From contig NC_088304.1 of the NCBI RefSeq assembly GCF_032854445.1, positions 30,449,732 to 30,513,731 of the forward strand: DNA of 64,000 nucleotides, in the 5' to 3' direction. The translations under genes were made by a program, and so were the position numbers. Below the pieces are notes generated by a model. That model made no database searches, was not told where the DNA came from, and saw only the letters and a program-made list of their open reading frames with translations. Numbering within the stretch: the stretch's first letter is position 1; each line of letters opens with the position of its first letter. The stretch comes from Liolophura sinensis (lineage: Eukaryota; Mollusca; Polyplacophora; Chitonida; Chitonidae). Below are positions 36,901-48,100 of the stretch, piece after piece.

Positions 36901-39900
36901 TCTCGCCGTTAAAATCACATGATGTTTACTGGAAAATACATGTGGATATATCGATCACGATTGTAAATAAAACAGATTATCTTCCAGCAGTAAGCATATA
37001 CATGTATTTATTTACTTATTTATTTGATTGGTGTTTTACGCTGTACTCAAGAATATTTCACTTATATGACGGTGACCAGCATCCCGGAAACCGGGCAGAG
37101 CCTGGGGGAAACCCACGACCATCCGCAGGTTGCTGGCTTCAACGTGTACACACAGCAGATAGCTAACATGAACATATCTGTTGCAGTTTAGATTATACAA
37201 TAAAATCAACTTCAGATAAAACTATTGTCACAATATTTACTTTTCAACATTAATTTATTACACTAAATATCTTGATTAATTCTATACTGAATAATTGCCA
37301 AGGGAACTTAATAAAAAATAAAATGTTAGAGGATACTGTTACAATCTGAGGTAGCCTCCTAGCCTGAATCCTGACAGAATCCAAAATGATGAAATCAAAT
37401 AATTTAATTTCTCACCCAGTAGGGGATGTATATGCGGCCTTCATCTGCGACGAACTCTAACACTCCACAGTGTGTGATTCTGTCAGCCTTCCTGTTCTGT
37501 AGTTTGAACAACATTGGGTACTGGATGTGCAGACGTGCTGTAAAGAATAGGTCAGTCAGGTCACAGTATTAACAAAAGAAAAAAAAAAAAAAAAAAAAAA
37601 AAAAACAAAAACAAGAAAATGGACCATAATAGTGGCCAGTCGCCACATGTGTACATGTACTTTAGGAAAACCTCAATAAGAAATTTTCTCCTTTATATGA
37701 ATATTAATTTCTATAAGTCCATATCTATTTGAGTGACCAGAATTAATAATAAATAATTTCTTTTCAATCTATCACACTTTCCCTGTTTAGGTCTGGTCAT
37801 GCCCCACAAAGAATTTGTTCCTGTCATATTTGTCACTAGACTGGATACTTTTTTATCATGAACATGTGGGACATATAAGGCAGGACTGGAAGACAAGAGT
37901 AAGGGGCACTACAGAAGTTCAGTATTCATGAAGATGCAACATGAAAGAAAAAAAAATAATGAAATATTTCAGTTTTTGTGAATTTCTTCAACTTTGGTAT
38001 GTCTTGATGTAATATGTTTTTAAAGTACAGCATCAGAAGAAATACAAAGGGATTGTTTTGTTTTCTCATAAACAAATTCACAAAATCCATCAAATGAAAA
38101 GTTCACATTAACAAAATGAGATAAAGAAAAGAAGGAAACCAAAGATGACCAACAGCAGTCTCACTGAATTTCCTGGAGTGACTAAAATACAGGACAACAG
38201 TTTCTTCTCTGATCTCATCTGTAAGTATGAACTTGATTGGTGGGAACCTGTTTGACAACCTGTTTACAACAACATGACTGACGAACGGAGGGACAGATGG
38301 AACAAAAATAAACCGAGAGCATTTCCATGTTTCCTTATCACTTTTGTGGCATGAGACAAAACAGTTACAATGATACTAATTCCTAATTCACAAAATTATA
38401 CATAAAATTCAAAGCAACCACTACTGCTTCGTGGTTAATGTATAATGGCGTTAACACCAAAAACAATTTAGTGCTATGGGGTGCTGCAGGGCTGGGAATT
38501 ACTAAACACCGCACAGTCACTATGTGTATCGTACAGATATTATACTGCCAACCAGCAATAAGCAGCTGTCCAACAGTGCTGCCCTATTTCTGGGCAGTTT
38601 TGAATGGCAAAGAATTAGCCTTGGAACCATTCAGTACTATTAAATCTTGGATTCGCATCCAATGTGAATTTCACATAGTAAGTATAAAATCATGACACAA
38701 TGAACAGTGGGAGATTTTATCCCAGTAAACAACACTTACTTAGCTGGTCCAGTGCTGAAGGGGGCATTATAACTGTAAAGAAAGAATGAACAAGATGAGC
38801 TGTCAGAAGTATATATGGTCTAATTTAATATTTTTCACCATATGGCAAATACATTGGCTGTAGTGCAGAACAGCCATGCAATGCAGAGCTGGGTGATATG
38901 CTAAGTAAGATCATTAAGTTTAGCAATCAATTTTTTTTTTTTGTTATCTCGACTGGATCTTATGGTTCTAAGCACCTCATGACTGTTTGTATTGCTACCA
39001 TGGCTACCATGAACAAATTATGAAAATGTATCTTCCTGACCTCTAAAATGTTAAAGGGAACCATCATTTCCAACCTTGATGTGTTGTGTAGTTAGCAACG
39101 TTTCACTAATGTTTAAAACATTAATAAAACTAATGTTTTAAGATAAGCTCACTTTTTCCTCCTCTGTCCACGTCTTCTCTGTCCCCCAGCATTGTCACTG
39201 AGTAACATCGATATGTCTGAGTAAATGATCGCCCCGGCATCTCAGGAAATACGTTACCAAACCCAAACTGCCAAAGAAAATGAAATACTTAAATTTGACA
39301 TTGTGTGTTTTGGCAGTGTAGTACATGTACATGAACACTTATATCATGTTAAATGCCCAGAACATAAAGATTCTGGGCATCATTAAAAATATGATCATTG
39401 GGAGTTACCCGACCAACACTCCAAAAAGGGCTGTACTTTGACATACAAAGGTATGCTGGCAAGGCGAAGTATATCTGACATAGGCCTACATCAGACGTAA
39501 CCCCAGGTGGCTATTTCAACTCTTCTCTTTATACTGGGCTGGCCGGGGTATTACCTGATTACAGCCACACTGGCAACCAATGCTAAACCATACACCAATT
39601 CACACCACGGGGTTGGTGTGTCATTATCAAGTGGAATATACCTTGTATGTTACGTGTGCTGGTTAGATGTGAGGTAAGAGCCACAGTTGACAGCTGTTTT
39701 AAACTGCAGACAACATTTAGATACATGCAAGGGCAGCAAACTCAGAACCAAGGAGTGCAGGGTAAGTGAATGCTTGCATATAAGGCTAATACATTATGAC
39801 TTTTTAATTTAGAACAAACCATAGTCACAGTAGGCCACTATATCTTTAAATCTGAATGAAACAGCATCTTGTATATATCGTCCTATAACTTTATAATTCC

Positions 39901-40058
39901 AGCATCATTTACTTTGTTACCGAAATATACTTATACATCTCATCGCTAGTGCAATTCGTGAATGACTTGACGTTTTCCGGACTGTTGTTGTTGTAACTTT
40001 TGACAGGCCATCGTTTCAATCGACTACAAGCTGACGTGGGGAGGCAACATCTTACCAT
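30941..40058 (-). CDS. UFD1: Ubiquitin fusion degradation protein 1 homologue (p97/VCP-NPL4 adaptor), complete
   Basis: Twelve coding exons on the minus strand: 40056-40058 (ATG only), 39153-39267, 38740-38772, 37416-37537, 36742-36872, 35605-35677, 34869-34937, 33669-33743, 33055-33096, 32729-32817, 32350-32431 and 30941-31012. All borders are GT-AG and the phases agree, giving 301 residues (human about 307). The N-terminal UFD1 double-psi barrel shows [67 protein letters not shown] and [11 protein letters not shown]. The C-terminal part keeps both p97-binding SHP boxes, [11 protein letters not shown] and [11 protein letters not shown], plus GIPNYDY and the basic end RKKGRK. With NPL4 it recruits ubiquitylated clients to p97 for ERAD and chromatin extraction, including helicase disassembly. 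An AATAAA overlaps the stop codon; whether it is used is unknown. It is divergent from CDC45. Confidence 0.95.
31268..31478. mobile_element. MITE family E, copy 1 (UFD1 intron 11)
   Basis: Starts TAATTCTTCACCATTTTCGC and ends GCGAAGAGGTTGAGGAATTA. These are inverted ends flanked by TA, with interior AAGCATATTCTGAAGGCA and TTGGCCAATCCAACTA shared with copies 2 and 3. Confidence 0.75.
31503..31772 (-). repeat. SINE-A full-length copy in UFD1 intron 11 (sense)
   Basis: Inverted tail and body, then a head reading GGGGCCTTCCATGGCTCAGA on the minus strand, including a short internal duplication of GGCTCCTGG. Confidence 0.88.
31818..32048. mobile_element. 231-bp TIR element in UFD1 intron 11
   Basis: Left CAGGGTGTCTCAGAAGTC, then GTGCACCATCCTG; right CATCCTGGATGGTGCGTGAC, then TTCTGGGATACCCTG. 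The two ends are near-perfect inverse complements over about 30 bp. It is a non-autonomous DNA transposon by structure; superfamily not assigned. Confidence 0.78.
32086..32190. repeat. 19-bp repeat in UFD1 intron 11
   Basis: About five copies of GTTAAGATCAGGTGTAATG with minor changes. Confidence 0.8.
32477..32572 (-). repeat. SINE-A central fragment in UFD1 intron 10 (sense)
   Basis: CTCAGGGGAAACACACAACC through CGTATGGCCGGAGAGGAAGC to ACTTGAACTCACAGCGATC. Confidence 0.8.
33127..33310 (-). repeat. SINE-A diverged copy in UFD1 intron 8 (sense)
   Basis: CCCGTACTCACAAATATGTC at one end and GGGGTCATTGCGCTGCGTTA at the other. The body is partly deleted. Confidence 0.75.
33915..34096 (-). repeat. 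SINE-A copy in UFD1 intron 7 (sense)
   Basis: Tail TTTACGCTGTACTCAAGAAG, body GGCAGAGCCCGAGGGAAACC, ending GACTTGAACTCAAAGCGACT. Confidence 0.8.
34403..34597. mobile_element. MITE family E, copy 2 (UFD1 intron 7)
   Basis: Left end CTCATCCTTTTCGCATGT, right end CATGCGAAAAGGTTGAAGAA. The interior includes TTGGGTTGGCCGATATAAAG and CAGAATATGCTTGAATAAAC. Confidence 0.75.
35003..35196 (-). repeat. SINE-A copy in UFD1 intron 6 (sense)
   Basis: Inverted tail TTATTTATTTGATTGATGTT, through GCAGGTTGATGCCAGACC to GGACTTGAACTCACAGCA. Confidence 0.85.
35845..36372. repeat. 18-bp minisatellite in UFD1 intron 5
   Basis: Tandem ACTTACACTTAGTAGGAC units with a second type (AGCCTTATATTGAGTAGG) inserted periodically, giving a higher-order repeat. 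Because 18 is divisible by three, it leaves a 232-codon open frame at 35695-36393 of SRTLTL-type repeats that is on the strand opposite UFD1 and not a credible gene. Confidence 0.9.
37003..37136 (-). repeat. SINE-A tail half in UFD1 intron 4 (sense)
   Basis: Inverted tail TTATTTGATTGGTGTTTTAC to CGACCATCCGCAGGTTGCTG. Confidence 0.85.
37577..37606. repeat. Poly(A) tract in UFD1 intron 3
   Basis: An uninterrupted run of roughly 29 A on the plus strand, poly(T) in the UFD1 transcript, about 40 nt upstream of the exon 4 acceptor. Confidence 0.95.
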
Positions 40059-41115
40059 CTTGAAGTCGTTTCGACTAAAAATCCTTCCAAAAACAGATAT
40101 AAATTTACACGGTTTCTTTTAGCGCGGCACAATTCTACTAGCTTAGGGACAAGTCATTTCTATTCCAGTGGAAAGCGAAAGCCTGGCATAAAAACATAGG
40201 TTAACCAAAACCAGCTAATCCACAGCCCTTTAAGAAAGGACCCTTGTGACTTAGCTAGGACGACAGTTTTGTTGTTCCAGTGTTATACATGCATGTACCG
40301 CTACTAAAGTTTAACACAGTATATGTTATACCATGGATATATCACATAATTTGATTTTATGTATATACCTCAACAATTATAGAATTGAAGAATTTGATTT
40401 TATTAAATTTTATTTAATAAAATCTAATCAAATGCCTACAATATCTTACGAACAGGCTACAAGTACATGTAAAAACAACACCTAGCTGACAAAAGTGATG
40501 ATGCGGATATTTTTCCCCGTGTGAAGTACAATGGATTTACAAGAAGAAACATATTGAATGTAGTAGGAAAATATTTTAAAAAAGATATATGCATGATTTT
40601 AAATTAAAGAAACACACGTGTGCATAGCTAACGGGTAACTTTTTATATGACATCTATAGCATTAAATACATACGCGCGCTCGTTACAGGGTGCCATGTGA
40701 AGCTACCAACCAAGAATGGGGGACTGACCAGTTGTAATCAAATTTTTTTCTTCATCTGGTCTGCTAGAATTGAAGCTGTTAGAATACATTTTTGTTTAAC
40801 GTCATACACTCAAGAACGCTGATTTCGGTCTCCCATCGGGACTTGGAACTCACCTGCACACTCCTTCGTAGGCGTATAATATATACGACGTGGAATTAAA
40901 AAGAGCAAATCGTTGTGAAATTTGTAAAGTGTATATTATTATAAATAACATCTATCGTCATTTCAATGCTACCAATGTATGTGTATGTTTTTCAACTTTG
41001 CTGTATCAATTAGCAAAGTGGTAATCGAAGGCGATAAAAGTCACGCATGTAGGCCTACCACCCGTCTTACCTTTTCCAGATATCAAGGAATGTGTGAAAA
41101 AGAATGATTCGGATG

Positions 41116-41187
41116 CTGTTTATGACGCCACAAGTGTTTATGACGTCACAAGTGTTCAAGACGTCTCAAGTGTTCATGACATCACAT
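41116..41187. promoter_or_regulatory. Four 18-bp repeats centred on CRE-like octamers
   Basis: The unit GTGTTTATGACGTCACAA occurs four times in succession with substitutions. The second copy contains a perfect palindromic CRE, TGACGTCA, at 41141-41148; the others read TGACGCCA, AGACGTCT and TGACATCA. This octamer is the CREB/ATF site. The position between two divergent promoters is suggestive; function is inferred. Confidence 0.55.
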
Positions 41188-41731
41188 TAATTAGGTGCAG
41201 TTAGGTGCGTTCGTCTGACGCAACGTTACGTATGGGTACTATGACGTTCACGAGCTTCACATTACTCCGAGGGTCGCATTTGCGTTAAATAACTTATGAT
41301 ATAGCACCCAGCCCTTTTACAAAGCCGTCGCAGCCGTGCCAATCAGGCGCATTAATTTGCTGTGGTGACGTATCTTTTTATGGAAGTTACGCTGAGCGTA
41401 TATACACCCATCAACTGTTACTCCTGGAAATGTGTTATACACGTGGATCGGTATTGGGTCAGAATCAGTCCAGTTGCTATAAAACAAATTAAATGCCGGT
41501 AAATATAAGCGTGAGAGCCGATATCCATTTGTGACCCGTGAAGCCATTCGAACGTTTCTAACGCAGCTAACGCCACACACAAAAGCATGCATATATGAAA
41601 CACACGTGCACAGTGTATACTACGCGAACGGTACCATAAAATGGCTTGCTCTAGGAAAATGGATTCAATGGAGCGAACAAACAAAAAAAAAAAAAAAAAA
41701 TTAAACTATACCGGTATATGTCGGACACACG

Positions 41732-41733
<2 letters not shown>

Positions 41734-41815
<82 letters not shown>
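41734..41815. repeat. (TA)n microsatellite in the UFD1-CDC45 intergenic region
   Basis: About 40 TA units, preceded by an A-run near 41681. Confidence 0.97.
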
Positions 41816-41817
<2 letters not shown>

Positions 41818-42178
41818 GTATAATTGCCCAAGTGGGTGTACCCAATAATCACGCATCTGCACTGAACTCTTTATACAAATATGTTATAGTTAGGCCTATG
41901 TAAGTATACTGGGAAAGCCTTCCTTATGTATACACAACCGCTTGGTTGATTATCGGGGAATTTACTAGTCTAGCATTTGGTAGTAGCTAAGGTCCCAACT
42001 TAGACGGGTGCTGTTTAATTTGCAGAAGATTTCCACAACGGAAGTTCACCTTTTGATTTTTGTCCAATGACCGAAGCCGAATTTCTCTACTGCATTATAG
42101 CCCGCCAGATTTTAACAATGTTATCGTGAGGTTGAGTTTCAAGAAGGTTGAAAATTTCAGGTTTATCTTCACTGCAGG

Positions 42179-45100
42179 ATGTTCGTGAAAGATATCAGAC
42201 GAGAGTTTTACGAGGCAGTACTACACCAGGTATCTAGATATGGATAAGCTTCCCATTTCAAGAATGTAAAGCGTTTGAAAGTGTAGTCACACCTGGGTTG
42301 CACGAGCACTACAACATCAACATGTTTCTTATACTATACGTTACATGGGTATGCGGCGATAGGATTCGGAGTAATCCTCATATTGACGCCGAACCCAATA
42401 TAAAGGTTACTGACACCATATATTTCCATATCCTATCACAGAGTATGTTTAATAACCAAGTGACGAATTTATTCCGCCAAAGACCCATGAATTCTGTCCT
42501 AAAGATCGATATATACGAGACAGCAGACATTCAGGTATTTGCCATTTGACCTGCATCAGCACGCTTATTCCCTCACACACTGTGGTGAAAACATTGTCTA
42601 AATAACATGGGAGTCAACACAAAATTCTGCTTCAGGGCTTTTGTTGACCTTCACAGTTTATACATGCTGTGCACATTGTTCTGTTGTTAAACATACTATA
42701 ATTTCTGGTTATTAACCTTACTTTCCTGAATATCGTCCAGTGTTGTTCATTTCCCTACACCTTCCCATGTTATCTTTCACCTCGTCGTCGTCTGCTTGCT
42801 GCTGCCTAGTAATGGTGAAGTGCCAGGATGTCTGCGGTCTCGCACAGGTGAACCCTTTCAGCTATGTGACAATTGTTTTCACAATTCAACAAAGGGAGAC
42901 AACCTACTCAACAGACATGTTTGACATCATCTGCAGGATTCAAGAATACACATGTCCCCTCACCTGACAGTTTAGTTCATATGTACCTATTTTAGTTGAC
43001 AACCCAACAAAACCGTCCCAGCCATGTTTCTAACTCTCAAGTTTTGAGGCTATTCTCTACGATGTGGATTTTTGTCTCGTCTAGCTGCATGATTTTTATC
43101 TGTACTTTTCTATGACTTATGGCCATCAGCATGACGAAAGGTCTCCATCATGGATTATGGAGAAACTCTGCAAATCACCGAAACGGCAAACATGGCTACA
43201 TGTCCAAAGGTGTGCTGGGTTTTTGGCCAACAAATGACCGATTTTAGCAGAACAGAAGCTGATTTTGGTCCAGTTAAAATGTGATTCCTTTGGCTTGGGA
43301 TTGTCCGTTGAAAAAATGTCAGGAAATGTTTTGTGGAGGTTGTAAGTGTGGATAGGAAAATACATACATGTACCCGGCATATTGAGAAAGAACGTCTGTT
43401 AGAAGTTGTATCGTAACCATGCCTAGGGTAATTCATTAGGCTGGATATAAAGGAATGCAAGGATGCAATTTCTTTCTTTTTTTTTTCGCATAAAGGAAGG
43501 ACAGTAGTAGAATCCTGCTCAAATGATCACAATAAAATGTCCTCAACATTGATCAGAACATAATACTGAATTATATCGCCCAACATTTGACAATTCTCAA
43601 AATAAATGCTCTTAGATCTTGCGATAAAACTAACAGGTTCGTCACCTGTTAAACATTTCTATGAGTACTACAGAATAATTTAAGTCAACAGTTAGTGCTA
43701 GCATTTTCAGGTTCTGTACAGAGGGGGTGAGCATGTGAAAATATAACCAAAATCTTGTCCAGCTGATACTTTTGATGCAGTGAAGCAGAACCTACTGAGA
43801 AATCTGTTTCCATTTTCCTAAATTTCCTAATTTTAATTAAACTTTGTGAGATTTAGGGGATTTTTCCTTCATGTGAAGGATCAAATATTTATTCTGTCTT
43901 CAATACATCATTCATTGTACATGCTTGTCTAAAAGTGTGAAGAGAATAAGCACCCAACTGAACCTCAGCTCAGATCACCAGCCTTGACCTAATTTACAGT
44001 ACAAAACATTTATACATGAGGAAGAGGAGAGCCCAAATCCTATTGCGTTGCATGAAGATGGAATATAACAGCTTTGTCTTTGTATGTGAACTTCCCTGTA
44101 TCCATTTAGAAATGCACCTACCCTTTCTAGTGTCACTTACATTGTTTCCTCTTCACAACAATGTATCAGTAAACAAATGCTTCATTTACATGCTCCCTAG
44201 CATAGACTTTGGCAGGGAGAAAAGATGTCCACACCTGACTAACCATTTTTATATTTTGGGATCTCCTGAACGGTATCTTTCCATGCCAACAGAGGGGGCT
44301 CATATGGAGGACTGTGATACTCATAGATTGGAATTCGTTATGATGTATTTTTACATGATGTCAGATTCTCAATAGACGTCAGTGTGATGGACGTACCAAT
44401 TTAGGTCAATCAGGTAGACGGCATCACGCGGTGAGTAGCTCAAAGCAGACCTTATTTTCAAATTGGACAGAGATTTTCTGAGGAAATATCGAATAAAGGT
44501 CAGTGTCAGTGGGTGCAAAAGGTGTATGAATGTTGAATACAGATACAAAATCATAATTGGGTGCACACATCATCGGGGCTAAGGATGGCAGCGGTCTCCG
44601 TGCATCAGTAAAAATAATCCATGCTTAGACCGGATTTTCGGAAATTGTATATCTCGAAAGAGCACTTGTCATCTGTATAAACAGGGTGACATTTCAAACG
44701 ATAGGTGGGGGGTGGTCGGGGGGTGGGGGGGAATATTAAATGAAATAAAATAATTTGGCATCTGTAAAAGCATGAAAAAAGAATTTGGGTTGGGACCTTT
44801 TGGAATAGTCGGTCACGTAACATCAAACGTATATCCCATTCCACCACCATGTATATGACAATAAGGAGGACATAGAGGCTTAATTTGGGGATTAAGGTTT
44901 TCGTCATTGACATAAAAGGTCACTGTTATAGAAGAATGATCATGTGACTGCCACCTTGTGAGGTAGCCACATATGATGTTAAAACTCCACTTGTTAAATA
45001 AGCGTTATTTACCTCGGAAACAGAAATTTAAAGTTATTGTTTGCTCGTATTGTGTGCAATTTATCCATAAGTCACGTGGCACACACAGTCTTGTCTACTG

Positions 45101-48100
45101 TTCTTCTTCCAGTTGAACATCACATAAGTGGTCAAGCGACCAAATGAACTGCCGTGAACAAACCAGCACAAATTGTCAAACTGAAATCCATATTGAAATC
45201 CATATTCCCTCAGAATGTTATTAACCAATCATTTTAAACTTCTCTTAACCAGATACATGTACCATGCTTCTAGCTGTTTTGATGGCAAAAAAAAAAATAG
45301 TTAACAGAGCAAATGAGTAATTTACATGGTCTTACATGAAGTTTGTAGTCTAGTCTGAGATCACCGATGTTCCTAGTCTGTTCTGAAATCACCAATGTTC
45401 CTAGTCTATTCTGAGATCACTGATGTTCCTAGTCTAGCCTGAGATCAAAGATGTTCAGAGTTTTCATTTAGAATTGGAGAAGGAGGTCAGAGTTCAAAAG
45501 TAGGCGGCTGAAATGAAAGTAATTATGTTAGTGTTAATTATGTTATTAATCACAGTTAGTACTGATTTAAATGTTAAGAATATTCAAAGTAGGCAGTTGG
45601 GGGGATGGCAGTAGATAGCTGTCTGCAACCTGCTACTTGCCCTTTTTGAACACCTTGATGTTCCTAGTGTGGTCTGAAATCACTGATGTTCCTAGCCTGG
45701 TTTAAGATCACTGATGTTTCTGGTCTGTTCTGAGATCACCGATGTTCTTAGTCTGGTCTGAGATCACCGATGACCCTAGTCTAGTCTGAGATCACCGATG
45801 TTCTTAGTCTGGTCTGAGATCACCGATGCTCTTAGTCTGGTCTGAGATCACCGATGACCCTAGTCTAGTCTGAGATCACCGATGCCCATAGTGTAGTCTG
45901 AGATCACCGATGACCCTATTCTGGTCTGAGATCACCGATGTTCTTAGTCTGGCCTGAGATCACCGATGACCCTTGTCTGGTCTGAGTTCCCCAATGTCCC
46001 TAGTCTGGTCAGAGATCACCGATGACCCTTGTCTGGTCTGAGATCACTGATGACCCTTGTCTGGTCTGAGATCACCGATGTCCCTGGTCTGGTCTGAGAT
46101 CACCGATGACCCTAGTCTGGTCTTAGATCACTGATGTTCTTAGTCTGGCCTGAGATCACCGATGTTCTTAGTCTGGTTTGAGATCACCGATGACCCTAGT
46201 CTGGTCTGAGATCACCATTGACCCTTGTCTGGTCTGAGATCCCCGATGACCCTAGTCTGGTCTGAGATCACCGATGACCCTTGTCTGGTCTGAGATCACC
46301 GATGTCCCTAGTCTGGTCTGAGATCACCGATGACCCTAGTCTGGTCTGAGATCACCGATGTTCTTAGTCTGGTCTGAGATCACCGATTTTCTTAGTCTGG
46401 TTTGAGATCACCGATGACCCTAGTCTGGTCTGAGATCACCGATGACCCTAGTCTAGTCTGAGATCACCGATGTTCTTAGTCTGGTCTGAGATCACCGATG
46501 CTCTTAGTCTGGTCTGAGATTACCGATGACCCTAGTCTAGTCTGAGATCACCGATGTCCATAGTGTAGTCTGAGATCACCGATGACCCTAGTCTGGTCTG
46601 AGATCACCGTTGACCCTTGTCTGGTCTGAGATCCCTGATGACCCTAGTCTGGTCTGAGATCACCGATGACCCTTGTCTGGTCTGAGATCACCGATGACCC
46701 TTGTCTGGTCTGAGATCACCGATGTCCCTAGTCTGGTCTGAGATCACCAATGTTCTTAGTCTGGTCTGAGATCACCGATGTCCCTAGTCTGGTCTGAGAT
46801 CACCGATGTTCTTAGTCTGGTCTGAGATCACCGATGTCCCTAGTCTGGTCTGAGATCACCGATGTTCTTAGTCTGGTCTGAGATCACCGATGTTCTTAGT
46901 CTGGTCTGAGATCACTGATGTGCCTAGTCTGGTCTGAGATCACCGATGTCCCTAGCCTGGTCTGAGATCACCGATGACCCTAGTCTGGTCTGAGATCACC
47001 GATGTTCTTAATCTGGCCTGAGATCACTGATGACCCTTGTCTGGTCTGAGATCCCCGATGTCCCTAGTCTGGTCTGAGATCACCAATGACCCTTGTCTGG
47101 TCTGAGATCACCAATGACCCTTGTCTGGTCTGAGATCACCGATGTGATGTGCCTAGTCTGGTCTTAGATCACTGATGTTCTTAGTCTGGTCTGAGATCAC
47201 TGATGTTCTTAGTCTGGTCTGAGATCACTGATGTCCCTACATCACATTAGCGAGAAAGCACATCGGTTATTTGCCAGTGGCTGGTGGATTATCCAGGCAC
47301 TCAGGTTTCCTCCACCTGAATGGAAATTAAATTGACTTGCCATCAGCTTTTGCGTTCATTTAGTGAAATTATTCTTCAGTCACTGAAGTCATCCTGTTCA
47401 GCAATATTTTTTGCTGTACATTGTCCTTCAAAAGAACTTGCATATAGCAAATAGCAGGACATTGTACCTGAGGTCTTGTGTGATGTCATGTCTTGTATGA
47501 TGTCATGCCTTGTATGACATCATGTCTTGTATGACGTCAGGTCTTGTATGACGTCATGTCTTGTATGATATCATGTCTTGTATGATGTCATGTCTTGTAG
47601 GATGTCATGCCTTGTATGAGATTATGTCTTGTTGCATCACATACATGTAGGAATGTTGAAGTTGGCTAAACTGTTATTATGATGTGAACCCACTGACCTC
47701 GGATTGGAACGTTATAAAACAAAATGTTTCTGTGTTTTAATGTCTCGCACACCGAGGTCGGTGTCTGGGAGTGAAATCTGAAAATGTAGTAACAAAAGTG
47801 GTATCTGAGTGAAATATCACTTTTAAATATCACATCAGTGACGGAAATCCTGACATTTCACGCTTTATAAATAAATGTTTGGTTTTTCAGAGAGTGCTGG
47901 TATTTGTTGGATTTGATGTGGATGGCTTGTGCGCTGTTAAGATTTTGCAGGTAAAAACAGACTTTACATTTATCATTTTTCAGACATTTATCTTCCATCT
48001 TATAGCTACATTGCCAGGTCTTATGCTGGCCTCCTCACCCGTTGTTCATGGAAAGGTCTTCCAGCAACCTGCGGTTGGTGTGGGTTTCCCACGGGCTCTG

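Larger units (their letters stand above)
40059..42178. promoter_or_regulatory. Bidirectional UFD1-CDC45 intergenic/promoter region
   Basis: About 2.1 kb separates the two divergent start codons and must contain both 5' UTRs and promoters. Visible elements are an 18-bp CRE-like tandem block at 41116-41187, a CCAAT near 42064, an A-run near 41681 and a long (TA)n at 41734-41815. No TATA box can be assigned and transcription starts are not known. No gene is recognised inside it; the open frames around 41317-41684 on the minus strand have no family marks. Confidence 0.6.

Noticed and set aside
41317-41684. Possible extra gene on the minus strand between UFD1 and CDC45
   Set aside because: Two overlapping frames of about 90 codons show no family motif and no clear exon borders; the region is probably promoter sequence.
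45655-47238. CRISPR-like regular repeats
   Set aside because: Units abut without unique spacers and lie in an intron of a eukaryotic gene; this is a minisatellite.
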